The position numbers were made by a program, and so were the translations under genes. The notes below the pieces were generated by a model, which worked only from the letters and a program-made list of their open reading frames with translations, was not told the origin of the DNA and did not search any database. Of a stretch of 64,000 bases of DNA, positions 42,641-57,004 are shown piece after piece. Source of the DNA: Cacajao melanocephalus (lineage: Eukaryota > Chordata > Mammalia > Primates > Pitheciidae); contig CAUYLG010004927.1 in assembly GCA_963573385.1 (NCBI GenBank), positions 27,988 through 91,987 of the forward strand, written 5' to 3'. Position 1 is the stretch's first letter. Each line of letters starts with the position of its first letter.

Positions 42641-43102
42641 AAACCATTCTACTTTTATTTCACAAACATTTAATGAGTGAACACTAAATGGAAGATTTTA
42701 CGACCAGGCACTGAGGATGCAAAACCAAGTAATAAATTGCTATTGCCTTGAAGGCACTGCAGTCTAAGGGAAATCAAAGCAGGTTGATTACTGTACACTG
42801 TGCCTGGTACTGTGATAGAGATGGGCGTTCTACATACAAGCAAGTTCCACAGAAACACAGAGGAGGAACACCTGCATCTGCTGGCTGACAGCCCTCTGGC
42901 TGAATCTGAACCTGAGAGGTACCTTATTTGACCTATGCAATTGTTATGGGTTGAATTATGTCCCCAAAAAGACGTGTTGGAAACTTAAACCCCTGTACCT
43001 CAGAATGTAATCTTATTTGGAAATAGATAGTTGCAGATGAAATTAGTAAAGATTCCTACTGGAGTAGGGTAGGCCCCTACTCCAATATGACTGATGTCCT
43101 TA

Positions 43103-43415
<313 letters not shown>

Positions 43416-43857
43416 GATTGTAAAAGAAAATAAAATTTCAGGATCCTCTAAATTTATTATGCCCAGGGGAAAGTTAAGCCCTGAAGACTGAGACATAGAA
43501 CGTGTTTACAACTTCTGTTTCTTAGATTATAGATGAAATCTTTTCCATAAATACTGTTCCATTAATGATTAGAAAAGACCAGATACCAGGCCCCTCCCCT
43601 TCCAATCACTGGTCTTTGTAATAGATTAACTGCTTCCTTCATTGTCCCATATCTAAAACAGACCAAATGATGCTGAAGACCCCATGACTGTTACCCCTTC
43701 AGTGTGGAATGTTAAATATACCTTTCCTGAGGAAAAAGACCAACGCAACTAATCCAATCATTGTAACAATGCATTAGGCCTCACGTTGAAAGATACTGAA
43801 ATTCTGTTATTCTTCTCTATGTTTTGTCTAAATAAACAATCCTTAACCCTACACTTT

Positions 43858-44553
<696 letters not shown>

Positions 44554-44808
44554 TGAACAAACTCTTTAAACTAGATTCTGACCCTTTGGATGATTTTTAC
44601 GTTGACAAGATGAAGTGAAGACATGGGGAGAACGTCACATGATGACAGAGGCAGAGACTGGAATGAGGTGTCTGAGAGCCAAGGAAGTCCCCACTGACAC
44701 CTCGATTTTGGAATTCTGGCCTCCAGCACTGTGAGAGAATCCCTTTCCATTGTCTTCAGCCACCCAGTTGGTGACACTTCCTTACAGCAGCCCTAGGAAA
44801 TGAATACA

Positions 44809-45829
44809 ACAGTGTCATATTGTTAGACACTGTGATGCCTCGTCTCCCTTCCTGATGTTCTCTTTCGTTTAGCTGAGGTGAGCCCCGCAATCATAATACC
44901 CCTTCCTCTCTCCCTCCCTGCACTCATTCTTCCCCAGCAGAGGAGAAGTAAATTGTGATTGCTGAGTTTGAGATACAAGAACAGGGCTCGTGTCTAGCTC
45001 TGTCTTATCCCAGTGTCCTCTTTGCTCCTGCCCTGAGGGTCTCCCTTCTGCTCAGTTCAGCCATTCTCTGAGTTAGAGCTCTAAATTGGGTTCGCAAGAA
45101 TCAGAACCTGAGATGAAAGTTCTTGTTTCAGTGCTTCACTGATGGATGCTCTCAGGAGAAGCAGAGTGAGGAATGCAGGATGGCATGGAGGATAAAGCTA
45201 AGTGAGGAGGTGGTCTCAGCTGCAGCCTGGCTTCAGTCTAATCCCATGAAGATGCTCTGGAGCACAAATGGCCACACAGAGTCAGTCCCTTTGAGGAGAA
45301 GGGGCTGGCTTTTTTCTCCTTCCCTGTGAGTTAGTCGTCAGAAGACCAGGGGCAGATGGATGAGGATGTAGCAGAGCCTCCTGGGAAGGGCAGGTCCAAG
45401 CAGCTCCTGTGCGGCTGAGGGAAGCTCTTCAGCAACAGGGCAGCTCTGGAGTCCATCAGGTTGTAGTCACAGCAGCTGGGAGGCGAGAGTGATGAGAGCA
45501 CCTGATGGCAAAGGGGATCTGGGCCTGCAGGCACCCCTGCTCCTCCACCACAGCAAAGCTGTTATATTGCCCAGTGCTTCTCCTGCCTGGGGATCTCATG
45601 AATGGAAGAATCAAAGCCTGAAATCCCTTCTTCTTGCAGTGTCCTTCTAGCACTCTCTATCCACAAAACCTAACAAAGTGCTTGCTGCAAAGAACTGCTT
45701 ACAGAGTCCAGTCCATTAGCACAGAGCAAATGGTAGAGTAGCTTTTGAGCTGAGCAGCAATACATTAATAACTAGCACACCCACTAAGATCATGTTTATG
45801 AAACCCATCTAATTGTCCCATAGAACTAA
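44809..45829. other. Intergenic sequence with an unnamed old repeat
   Basis: About 45090-45660 ('cagaacctgagatgaaagt' at 45102 onward) reads like an old dispersed element I have met elsewhere in mammalian DNA but cannot name. No gene is supported. Confidence 0.4.
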
Positions 45830-46295
45830 TGTTTAGTGGTTTCTTTTGAATAAACATAGAAATAGACCCTCCCAGTCTTGAAACTTAAGACAAATACATC
45901 TCTCTCATGTGAGTCTCTTTCTCAGGAAACCAACAATCAGGTCTTCCTCATGGTATCCAGGAAGTGAAACTTACCAGATCACCACATCTGGACAATGAGA
46001 CACCAGATCCCTCATCTATCATGATTGCATAAGCGACCACCTGCTTCCTATGGATGAACTCTTCCTTACCCTCCCGAATTCCTGTTTTTGTGCATGAAGT
46101 TACATTTCTTATCTGCTGTATAAGCCCCTAATTTTAGTTGATCAGAGAGATGGATTCGAGACTGATTCTCATCTCTTCAACTGAAGCACCTGATTGAAGC
46201 CTTCTTCCTTGGCAATACTCACTGTCTCAGTGATTGGCTTTCTGTGTGGCAAGCAGCAAAGCCTAGACTGAACCCCTGGTGTTTCAGTGACGTTT
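45830..46295 (+). mobile_element. ERV-type solo LTR
   Basis: It has a 'tctgctgtataagccccta' promoter-like block (46113-46131), then 'agagatggattcgagactg' and a U5-like end 'tgaacccctggtgtttcag' (46270-46288). The boundaries are approximate. Confidence 0.55.
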
Positions 46296-46680
46296 AGCAC
46301 TAAACCTTCCTTTGTGTTTCTTCTCTTTCTTCCTTTTTAAAGCCTTTTTAAGTGTTTATAATATCGATACAAAAATTAGCAAAAGAACCTCTCCTGTCTT
46401 GTTCCTTTGCTCAGGCCTGCAGCACTGGCAGGATGGACAAGCATCAGGGTCTTTGAACTGCCAGGACTGAGTGCTATAGCTACTCAGAATGGGACCAGAA
46501 ATGTCATGATAAACACAATAAACAAACATGATAAACATACAAGGAGACTCATCTGGGTACAGCCCAGCAAATGGAATTGTGCTGGGAAAGTAGGGATTGA
46601 AGTGAAACTGCTCAGTTCTGCCACGCGTCTGTTCAAGCCGTGATGGCTGCTCAAACTTTAATAAGGAAAATGATGAAGGC

Positions 46681-46750
46681 CATTGGATGTGGCTACAGAG
46701 AAGTCCCCAGTATTCAAAGACACCGCACTATTACCCAATTTACTTACCTA
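46681..46750 (+). repeat. Left arm of a 71-bp inverted duplication
   Basis: The reverse complement of this arm matches 47892-47962 at about 63 of 71 positions by eye, including an unbroken 'ggtgtctttgaatactgggg' block. Homology fades outside the arms. Confidence 0.85.
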
Positions 46751-46952
46751 CACCTTAGCTCTGGTGGGTGGATTTGGTAACAAAGATCATGCTGTTGGTG
46801 ACTTTCCTGGAGTCTGCCTTTGCCAAAGGAGCCAGTGATTCTCTTTTGAGAGACAAGGAGAAAGGCCAAGATCATAAGTTTTGATAATACATTTTCATAA
46901 AATGTACTTATCTTTTATATTTATATTTTACATATTTTTATATTAATATATA

Positions 46953-47150
46953 TTCAAGATAAGCCTAGACAATATAGTGAGACTTCATCTCTACCAAAAA
47001 TTTTAAAAAATTCGCCTGGCATGGTGGCACACACCTGCAGTCCCAGCTACATGGGAGGTTAAGGTGGGAAGATCATTTGTGCCCAGGAGGTCGAGGCTCC
47101 AGTGAACCATGATTGTGCCACTGCATTCCAGCCTGGGCAACAGACCTTGT
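46953..47150 (+). mobile_element. Alu fragment, 5'-truncated
   Basis: It starts in mid left arm ('agcctagacaatatagtga') and ends 'gggcaacagaccttgtctcc'. A TA-rich microsatellite replaces the tail. Confidence 0.85.
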
Positions 47151-47225
47151 CTCCAAATATATATAAATATACATATATGTGTATATATATATGTATATAT
47201 GTATGTATATATATTTATACATATA
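47151..47225. repeat. TA/TATG-rich microsatellite
   Basis: TATATATA, TATGTGTATA and TATGTATGTA units cover about 75 bases at the end of the truncated Alu. Confidence 0.85.
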
Positions 47226-47891
47226 AATTTTTTGAAACAAATAACCAAAGAAAATAGAATCACATCGTATTTTTTCATATTTTTTCCATTATAGAACACA
47301 TGGTCGTTATTATCCCGAGAAGTTACAGAGGAGAACATGCAAAGTACCATAAAAGGTTTTTTCATGTTCTCTTGTCCGCGTCGACTGACCTCCAAAGTGA
47401 ACTTCAAATAATGTGCTCAGCATTTGCATGTGACGTTAGAACTAAGCAAACCCGTCAGGCACAGAGCTTATTTATACTCCTGAACCCTGCAAAAAGAAAA
47501 AGAAAATCTGAGGCACTCACTATATTATGCACTTCCTGTTCCCATATATTAGGAAATAGCTTTACATTACTTGTATTGCAGGATTTTTTTTTTTTGGTGT
47601 TTTAATTGTGCACTTACATGTACTAGAAAAGCTATTCATTTTTCCAGTGATCAATAGAAAAATGTTCTAAAAATCAGCAATTGCCTTCCTCTTTATGGGG
47701 TGATTTTAGAAATTATTATTATGTTCTTCCATTTCTGGAAACATTACCATTTAGAGGATTAATGGTAATTAATGAAAAGCATAATACAGTACATTTAATG
47801 AAAGATACCATTAATGTATTCTATTTATGTCAATTTTTATGAATGAAAGAAACGCTTTAAAATATTTGTCAATTTGATGATCGGAAAAGCA
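47226..47891. other. Intergenic sequence between the inverted arms
   Basis: AT-rich and without a recognised gene or repeat. The 101-codon frame at 47300-47605 has no family resemblance. Confidence 0.4.
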
Positions 47892-47962
47892 CAGGTAAGT
47901 AGATTGGGTAGCACTGTGGTGTCTTTGAATACTGGGGACATCTCTGTAGCCACATCGAATGG
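47892..47962 (-). repeat. Right arm of the 71-bp inverted duplication
   Basis: It pairs with 46681-46750. An L2-like text begins directly after it, so the arm itself may be a conserved stretch of L2. Confidence 0.85.
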
Positions 47963-48150
47963 TCTATTTTCAGTTCTCATTCTCTCTGACCTTTTTGAAA
48001 TGGTGAATTCTGTCCAGCAGGCTCACACTCTTCTTTAGTCTTTGGGGCCTAAAAGGCACTGAGTCTCCTCTTCTCTGTCCATTTCTCCATACCTCTGCTT
48101 GCTCTTCTTTCCCTCCGACCTGGGGGTATATCAGACAGTCCTCATTCTCC
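47963..48150 (+). mobile_element. L2 fragment
   Basis: 'cagttctcattctctctga' (47971-47989), then a 'cctttttgaaatggtgaat' block and the C/T-rich text to 48150 follow the L2 open-reading-frame 3' region. It is diverged. Confidence 0.6.
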
Positions 48151-48275
48151 TCCTCTTCACTAAAATTATAAGATTAAAAGACATCTTGCTGGTCATACAT
48201 TCCAAATTAGTTCCCCCAAATTACCTGTCTCTAAAAGTTTCCTCGAACAAATCATGCAACTCTCATATCCATCAA

Positions 48276-48480
48276 CATGCTCACAGCTAGTGCTCTAGAA
48301 GAACAGAACCATGAATCAGAAAATCTGGATTTAACCCCATATCTATTCACTCCTTGTGTGAACCTGAAGGTGCCACTTTGCCTTGTGAACCTCAGATTCC
48401 ATATCTGTAAAATGGAGATTTCTGCAGTACCTTCCTGTGAAGGTCATATGGGAATATAGACATGAAAGCGCTTTGTAAGG
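48276..48480 (+). mobile_element. MIR (sense)
   Basis: It has 'tcagaaaatctggatttaa' (48317-48335), then 'tgtgtgaacctgaaggtgc' and the MIR core 'catatctgtaaaatggaga' (48400-48418). Confidence 0.75.
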
Positions 48481-48499
48481 GGTAGCTCCTTTATCAAAA

Positions 48500-48715
48500 C
48501 CTTACAAAAATGCAGGTCTTATTGAGGCAGTCTTACACTTGTTATTTCATTTGATTCTAACAACAACCCTGTAAGGTATATATAATTGTTATTATTTTAC
48601 AAATTGAGAGAAATTGGGGCTTAGAATGCTTGAGTATCTTGTTCAAGGCCACAAAGCTGGTATGAGAGCTGAGATTAGAACCTTCTGCATTTAATTCCAA
48701 AGCTCCCCACAAAGT
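48500..48715 (-). mobile_element. MIR (antisense)
   Basis: In antisense order it has 'aacaaccctgtaaggtata' (48561-48579), 'ttattttacaaattgagag' and 'aaggccacaaagctggtat' (48645-48663). It is back-to-back with a sense MIR. Confidence 0.8.
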
Positions 48716-48724
48716 ATCAGTCAG

Positions 48725-48990
48725 GGTTCTTGGTTGCAGGTGACAGAAACTGACTCTGAGAATTCTAATAGCAGGAGAGTGGAGGTTTCAATACTGGCCA
48801 GAGGACTGAGCACCAGACTTGGAAAATTACCTGGAACAAATCATGAGGAGAACAAGGGAGGAGGAAGTATACCAAGCCTTCTCTTCACCATGACAGTTGA
48901 GAGGGCACTGTGACACCAGACACTGCTGTCATCTCAACATTGTCACTGCAGTGGTCATGAACAAATCCTCCGTGTCACGTGGTCCAGATT
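48725..48990. mobile_element. Old interspersed repeat (same unnamed family as 15556 and 54860)
   Basis: 'cttggttgcaggtgacaga' (48730-48748) matches the 'tttgggttacaagtaagag' position of the copy at 54867-54885. Confidence 0.4.
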
Positions 48991-50134
48991 CAAAGTGCCC
49001 AGTGAGCATCAGATTGGTAGAACTTGGAACATAAAACCCCACCCTGTCCAGAAGGGAAGCGAGAGAGGTGTCCTCCCAATTCCTCTTCCACAGAAAGAAG
49101 GAGGACACTGTGACATGCCAGGCAGGGCCCCTGCCAGTTTCTGAACACACCCACTTCCCCCCACATACACCCCCACACACTCACACACACCCTTTCTTTC
49201 CTACCTCCTCAGAAGATGAAGTGTTTTCTCTCTTGTTGAAAGCTAATCTTTTTTATCTCTTTTTGAAGCAGATATCTTCCCTCTTTTTTCATCTCTCTGC
49301 TAATTTTAACCCCTCTACTCTACTTGTCTTCAATCCATGAACAAAGGAGTTTAAGCTCTCCAATAGATTCACACAATGAAGCTGCCGGTTTCCACTATAA
49401 ATTCGTAATCCCCAACCTCAAATGGGCCTCCGCCCTGCCCAGAAATCACACCACGTTTCTCTCATCACCTCCGTCTTCCACGTGCCAGAACAGCTGCTTC
49501 ACATCTCCCTTCCTGTCAGATCCCTGAAGGGTGTGAGTTCTGTTGCCCTTCAGGATGGAGAGGAAAACCTACCTTCCCTCTCTCAGAAATGAACGGTAAA
49601 TGACTTCACAGCCTCAATTGGGAGTGGAAGCAAAGTGGAATGTGGGCTCTGGGGCACAGTAGAGGAGTCCAGAGCAAGGAAGGAGGCAGATTTGCCTAAG
49701 ACCCTCCTAAGCTGCTTCCAGATGGGCTGAGACATGACCCAGCTGAGAAGGTAAAGAAATGTTTTGCAGTTCTTTCTGGTAACGGTCTGAACCTACATCT
49801 AGGTCTTGGGGGCAAAGTCTCAGAGTTACGTAAGAATATGGTTTCTTTAAAGGATGTATCATCACATGTCAGATGAAGAAAGGAGGGCACATTCAGAAGG
49901 TGGTGTTGGAATAATTTGTTTAAAATTCAAAGAAATAAAAACTGTTTAGGTTCTTACCTAAATAATACCAAAATAAGCTCAAGATACTTTAAAGATATAC
50001 ACATAATAAGAACAAAAATTAATAAACTAAACCATAATTCAAAAAATAAACTATAGGTTGAAGGAAAATTGACAAACTTTAGGGCATACTTAACTACATT
50101 AAAAAAATTTAACTCCTTTGTGTAAAAATATAAC
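48991..50134. other. Intergenic sequence
   Basis: It contains a CA-rich run at 49155-49190. I see no exon, RNA gene or named repeat. Confidence 0.45.
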
Positions 50135-50245
50135 AAGAGCTGGGCATAGTGGCATGTGCCTGTAATCCCAGCTACTTGGAAGGCTGAGGCAGGAAGATTG
50201 CTTGAGCCCAGGAGTTCAAGGCCAGCCTGGGAAACATTGCAAGAA
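50135..50245 (+). mobile_element. Alu left arm (sense), fused to an antisense Alu
   Basis: The head is 'gctgggcatagtggcatgt'. It stops at 'cattgcaagaaac' and passes without spacer into an antisense Alu. Confidence 0.9.
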
Positions 50246-50475
50246 ACACTGCAACCTCTGCCTCCTGGGTTCAAGTGATTCTCCTGCCTCAGACTCCCGA
50301 GTAGCTGGGATTACAGGCGTGTGCCACTACACCTGGCTAATTTTTGCATTTTTAGTAGAGACAGGGTTTCACCATGTTGGCCATGCTGGTCTCCAACTCT
50401 TGACCTCAGGTGATCTGCCTACCTTGGCCTCCCAAAATGCTGGGATTACAGGTGTGAGCCACTGCACCTGGCCAC
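50246..50475 (-). mobile_element. Alu (antisense), head missing
   Basis: It begins at 'actgcaacctctgcctcct', without poly-T, and ends 'ccactgcacctggcc'. With the preceding sense fragment it makes a head-to-head inverted Alu. Confidence 0.92.
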
Positions 50476-50569
50476 TTTTTTTAATGTAAAAAACAACAAC
50501 AACAACAAAAAAAGAAATACACATGTGCCCACAAAAGTTTCCAGTGAAGGAGAGGCAAAAACGTTACCC

Positions 50570-51490
<921 letters not shown>

Positions 51491-51495
51491 AACAT

Positions 51496-51881
51496 TGTAT
51501 CAGGCTGAATTAGGTCTCCCAGCTAATTCATTTGTTGAAATCCTAACCCCCAGTACCTCAGAAGGTGACTGTATTTTGAGATATGGTCTTTAAAGAGATA
51601 ACTGAGGTTAAAAGATGTCATGAGAGTTGACTTCAACACCAGTCATGTTGCCTAATCCAACATGACTGATGTCCCTAAAAGAAGAGAGGAGGACACACAC
51701 ACACACGGGGAAGACTGTGTGAAAGTACAGGGAGAAGATGGCCATTTACAAGCCAAGGAGAAGAAATCACACCTGCCTGACGTCATGGATTTCTAGCCTC
51801 CAGAATTGTGAAGATTTTCTGCTGGTTAAGCTACTCGTTCTGTGGCACTTTGTTATGGCAGCCCTAGTAAAGTAATGCAGG
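51496..51881 (+). mobile_element. MLT1-family MaLR solo LTR
   Basis: Landmarks are 'aaatcctaacccccagtac' (51538-51556), 'aacatgactgatgtcccta' (51659-51677), 'tagcctccagaattgtgaa' (51794-51812) and the end 'ttatggcagccctagtaaa'. It contains a (CA)n interruption. Confidence 0.85.
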
Positions 51882-52068
51882 TATAAATGGTACTTTACAG
51901 ACAAGAATACAATTAATAAATAAAAGTATGTATTCAATAAGCCAGAAGGAAATCTTCACAAATGTGATGACATTTGAGCTTGATCCTGAAACATAAAGAG
52001 CTGTTGACATCCAGTCCTCCTGTAATAATTATTCTGTGTTGGTTTGCTTGTTTTTAAAGAAAACATGG

Positions 52069-52859
<791 letters not shown>

Positions 52860-53355
52860 CCTGTATCACCTGGGGATGCTTGATTTCGCCTTAACCTCAG
52901 TTTCCATGTCTGTAAAATGGGGATAATAATAGTATCTACCTCATGGGGTTTGTTTGTTTGTTTGTTTGTTTGTTTGTTTGTTTGAACAGAGTCTTACTCT
53001 GTCACCTAGGCTAAGTGCAGTGGTGCGATCTTGGCTCACGGCAACCTCTGCCTCCCAGGTTCAAGCAATTCTTATGCTTCAGCCTCCCAAGTAGCTGGGA
53101 CTACAGGTGTGCACCATCACACCTGGCTATTTTTTTTTCATATTTTTAGTAGAGATGGGTTTCACCATGTTGGTCAGGCTGATCTCGAACTCCTGACCTC
53201 AAATGATTCTCCCGCCTCGGTCTCCCAAAGTGCCGAGATTACAGGTGTGAGCCACCACACCCAGCCTTCATCCGGTTTTTATGAGAACTGAGTGAGTTAA
53301 GCATACAAATTGCTTGCCCTGGTACATAGTTAATATCAATAAATGTTAGCTCTAT
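52860..53355 (+). mobile_element. MIR (sense), split by an Alu
   Basis: The left part has 'cctcagtttccatgtctgt' (52895-52913) and 'aaaatggggataataatag'. The right part has 'gaactgagtgagttaagca' and 'ataaatgttagctctatta' (53339-53357). Together they give the full MIR 3' half. Confidence 0.88.
52950..53267 (-). mobile_element. Alu, full length (antisense), inside a MIR
   Basis: It has a (GTTT)n head at 52950-52984, then 'agagtcttactctgtcacc', and ends 'accacacccagcc'. Confidence 0.95.
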
Positions 53356-54065
53356 TATCATTGTTATTGCCATTGTTTTGAGGGTGGGAGTGAGGCAGAG
53401 GCCCTCTTTCCTGCTCAGCTGTCTTCCTCTGGCAAGCACTGCTCTCAATCCCCAGGGATTTTCTACAGCAGGGTTCCAGCGTCCACCAATAGCTTCATGG
53501 GTGTCCGGAGGCAGCTGCCCTGGATCAAGGTTGTGGAGGTGTGTCCTTGAAGTCAACACGCCCTCTTCTGCCTCTAATTCCCTGTGGGGCCAATTCTGCA
53601 TTTCGTTCCTGAGAATCATCTCAGAGGCCCAGCCTAGAGCCCTTTCTCCTAGCCCCTTGAACAATTTTATAAGTGCTTAATTATCTTTTTAAAAATTTCC
53701 TTTCTGCTTAAAATACATGGAGTGGTATCTATGTCCTATAACTGAATCTTGAATGATCTACCCATGTGAGCATCTTTCTCAGTTTCTCTTTGCCCCGTTT
53801 CTAGTTATGAAGATACACAGAAAGATTAGTTTAGGAAAAGGATTCTGCATGCCAGATACAGGAACCACAGAGCTGTGTCAGTGTTGGCAATGCCCAGGCT
53901 GGAACACAGGTCTCCTTTCTTCTTTTTTGTTAGTGCTTTTTTGTTAGCTCAGAATTGAAAGAAGGCAGCCTGTCCAGATCAGATAGCTGTTCCTGTGATC
54001 AGTCCCACCTCCCCACAGAGCCAACTTCAGAGAAATGGGAGGAAAGGAATGTACATTTAATTTAC
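53356..54065. other. Intergenic sequence
   Basis: The 141-codon minus-strand frame at 53239-53664 overlaps the MIR and shows no domain, so I do not call it a gene. Nothing else is recognised. Confidence 0.45.
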
Positions 54066-54416
54066 TGACTTAGTTCAGGCTGCTGTAACAAAGTACAAAG
54101 TACCATCCATTGGGAGGCTTATAGACAATAGTTGTTGCTCACAGCTCTGGAGGTTGGAAGTCTAATATCTAGGTGCCAGCAGAGTTAATGTCTGGTGAAT
54201 GGATGAATAGATGACCCTTCTCACTATGTCCTCACATGGTGGAAGGAGTAAGAGAGCTCTCTGGGTCCCTTTTACAAGGGCACTCAGCCCATTTATGGGG
54301 CTCTGCCCCCGTGACCTAGTCATTTTCCAATGTCCCCACCTCCTAATATGGTCACCTTGGGCATTGGGTTTCATCATGTGATTTTTAGGGGGGCACAAAC
54401 ATTCTGTCTATGGCAC
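54066..54416 (-). mobile_element. MLT1-family MaLR solo LTR (antisense)
   Basis: In plus-strand order it has 'aggctgctgtaacaaagta' (54078-54096), 'cacagctctggaggttgga' (54139-54157), 'tgtcctcacatggtggaag' (54227-54245) and 'ccccacctcctaatatggt' (54334-54352). This is the complement of an MLT1A-like LTR. Confidence 0.82.
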
Positions 54417-55555
54417 TGACATTCTCTTTGTGTTGGACAACTTCTCTAGAGGCCAGAGACTATTCTTAGTCATTTTATATCCCCACTATTTGCACAATCT
54501 ATTATCTGCTCATTAAATGCCTGTTAAAAGGTCCAAACTGAACTGTTAAGCAGGGTCTATTATGTTATAGAATTCACGGATCTCCACAGGAAGGTAAAAG
54601 TTTCTGAGAATATAAAGGGAAAACTGCAATGTGGTTATTTCTATACAGGTTCTGTTTCGTGTTTTTATTTTTATTGTTTTTATTTGGTCGAACACCTTAT
54701 TTGCTTTGAGCTGGGAAAGGAAATCCTAATCTGGTAAAACTTAATGAAACTGTTTGGTCCATAATCCTTATTGCACTATTTTTCTTCTAAAAAAGTTAAT
54801 TTTTTAAAGATTCAGATTCTGTGACTAATATTTAGTAAATTGCCTTTACTTCTTAGTCAGAGTTCTTTGGGTTACAAGTAAGAGAAACCCAAGCAAAGTA
54901 ACCTAGGATGAAACAGAGGCTTTATTATAAAACGCAGGGGTATTTCATAGATCCAAAGGACAGGATACACACTCAGGTTCACAAGGGACTGGCACCAAGA
55001 ACCAGAAATCTGCCAGAAAGCAGCTGCTTTGTCTCTCCCAGGCTTCTAGGCCATGATCTACCTTTGCTTGTCTAGGCCTAGCTGCTTCCCTTTCTCTCTC
55101 TGCAGATGGGCTCCTTGGCCTCTACAGATATGTGGAGTGAGGGATGATGACCAGACCAAAATAGTAGCCGCAGAAACCCATTTACAGGGCCTTGCATTTG
55201 CATAGCGATAGGTAATCTCCTGGGTCTGTAAGTCTCAATTTCCCAGAAAACAGTGACCAAGCTTAAATTAGATTCCCATTCTTGGTCCGTCAGTTGTAAC
55301 TAAGAAACAGTGACTATCACGTAGTACAAATGCACAGAATCAACTGCGCAGAAAACAACTCTGTGGACAGGTGGGAGGAGCAGTTCTTAGAGGCAGGAAG
55401 TGAAGACAAACATACCAGAGCATGTGGGTGACAATATCCCAGAGAACAAAGAATTTGTAACTTTAATGTGAAATTACTGTAACTGTTAAACTGCATATAG
55501 GAATATCATGACCTTCACATTTATGAAGTGGTGCTCTTTGCATATGAATATGTGC
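54417..55555. other. Intergenic sequence with an old unnamed repeat
   Basis: About 54860-55260 shares blocks with 48725-48990 and 15556-15960. The remainder is AT-rich and unassigned. Confidence 0.4.
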
Positions 55556-55623
55556 ACTTGGCCCTCCACAGTAACCAACCAGCTGATCTAATTCAACCAA
55601 CTGCAAATTAAAACTTCAGAAAA

Positions 55624-55919
55624 AGGATGGGCGAGGTGGCTCATGCCTGTAATCCCAGCACTTTGGGAGGCCGAGGCAGGTAGGTCATTTGAGGTCAGAA
55701 GTTCAAGACCAGCCTGGCCAACGTGGTAAAAACTCATCTCTACTAAAAATACAAAAATTAGCTGGCTGTAGTGGCACGCTTCTGTAATCCTAGCTACAGG
55801 GAAGGCTGAGGCATGAGAATCACTTGAACCCAGGAGGCAGAGGTTACAGTGAGCCAAGATCATGCCACTGCACTCCAGCCTGGGCAACAGAGCAAGACTT
55901 CATCTCAAAAAAAAAAAAA
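55624..55919 (+). mobile_element. Alu, full length
   Basis: The head is 'aggatgggcgaggtggctc', with poly-A at 55907-55919. It is inserted in the Tigger-like element. Confidence 0.94.
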
Positions 55920-56041
55920 GTTAGAAAAAATTCAAAGTAACAATACACCAGAAAAAAAATACAAATAAAAATATTGTATGACAACTACTTACATAGCATT
56001 CAGATTGTATTCAGTATTATCTTTTTCCTTTCTTTCTTTTA

Positions 56042-56338
56042 AATTTTTTTATTTTTGAGACAGGGTCTGTCTCAGTCACCCAGTCTGGAGTGCAGTGGTA
56101 CAATCTTGGCTCATGGTAGCCTCAAACTCCTGGGCTTAAGGGTTCCTCCAACCTCAGCCTCCTAAGAAGCTAGGACTACAGGCTCAAGCCACCATGCACA
56201 GCTAATTTTTAAATTTTTTGGAGATACAGGATCTGGCTTTGTTGCCCAGGTTGGTCTTGAAATCCTTGTCTGAAGTGATCCTCCTGCCTCGGCCTCCCAA
56301 AGTGCTAGGATTACAGACATGAGCCATGGTGCCTGGCC
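56042..56338 (-). mobile_element. Alu, full length (antisense)
   Basis: The head is 'gagacagggtctgtctcag', and it ends 'ccatggtgcctggcc'. It is inserted in the Tigger-like element. Confidence 0.93.
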
Positions 56339-56390
56339 TGTATTAGGCATTATAAGTAATTTAGTCCTGGAACCAGTCCCCCATGGATAC

Positions 56391-56583
56391 TGTATTGGTC
56401 AGGGTTCTCTAGAGGGACAGAACTAGTAGGAGATACATACATATAGGAATTTATATATATAAAGGGGAATATGTATATATATAAAGGGGAATATATATAT
56501 GCATCTATATATTCTTAATAAATTCCCATATATATATAGGAATTCTTAATAAATTCATATATATGGGAATTTATTAAGAATTC

Positions 56584-56625
<42 letters not shown>

Positions 56626-57004
56626 GAATTTATTAAGAATTAACTCACATGATCACAAGGTCTCACAATAGGCCACCTGCAAGCTGAGGAGCAAGGAGAG
56701 CCAGTCTGAGTCCGCAAGCTGAAGAACTTGAAGTCCAGTGTTCAAGGGCAGGAAGCATCCAGCATGGGAGAAAGAGGTAGGCTGGGAGACTAAGCCAGTC
56801 TCTCGTCTTCACATTTTTCTGCCTGCTTTATACTCTAGTTATGCTGGCAACTTTTTAGATGGTGCCCACCCAGATTAAAGATGGGTCTGCGTTTTCCAGC
56901 CCACTAACTCAAATTTCCTTTGGCAACACCTCACAGACACACCCAGGATCAATACTTTGCATCCTTCGATCCAGTCAAGTTGACACTCAGTATTAACCAT
57001 CACA
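56391..57004 (-). mobile_element. ERVL/MaLR-type solo LTR with exact target duplication
   Basis: It starts TGTATTGG and ends CATCACA. The flanking 5-mer 'gatac' is identical on both sides (56386-56390 and 57005-57009). 'tcagggttctctagaggga' at the left and 'ttgacactcagtattaacc' at the right are the complement of a common MLT2/MaLR-like LTR. It is inserted in the Tigger-like element and contains the AT-rich palindrome. Confidence 0.75.
56440..56640. repeat. AT-rich palindromic repeat with perfect 30-bp arms
   Basis: Positions 56527-56556 and 56567-56596 are exact reverse complements with a 10-base spacer. The motif 'gggaatttattaagaa' occurs at 56565 and 56624, and its complement 'ttcttaataaattccc' ends at 56527. 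A (GT)n run lies at 56595-56615. Confidence 0.92.

Noticed and set aside
53239..53664. 141-codon minus-strand frame
   Set aside because: It overlaps a MIR, has no recognisable domain and no promoter or splice support.
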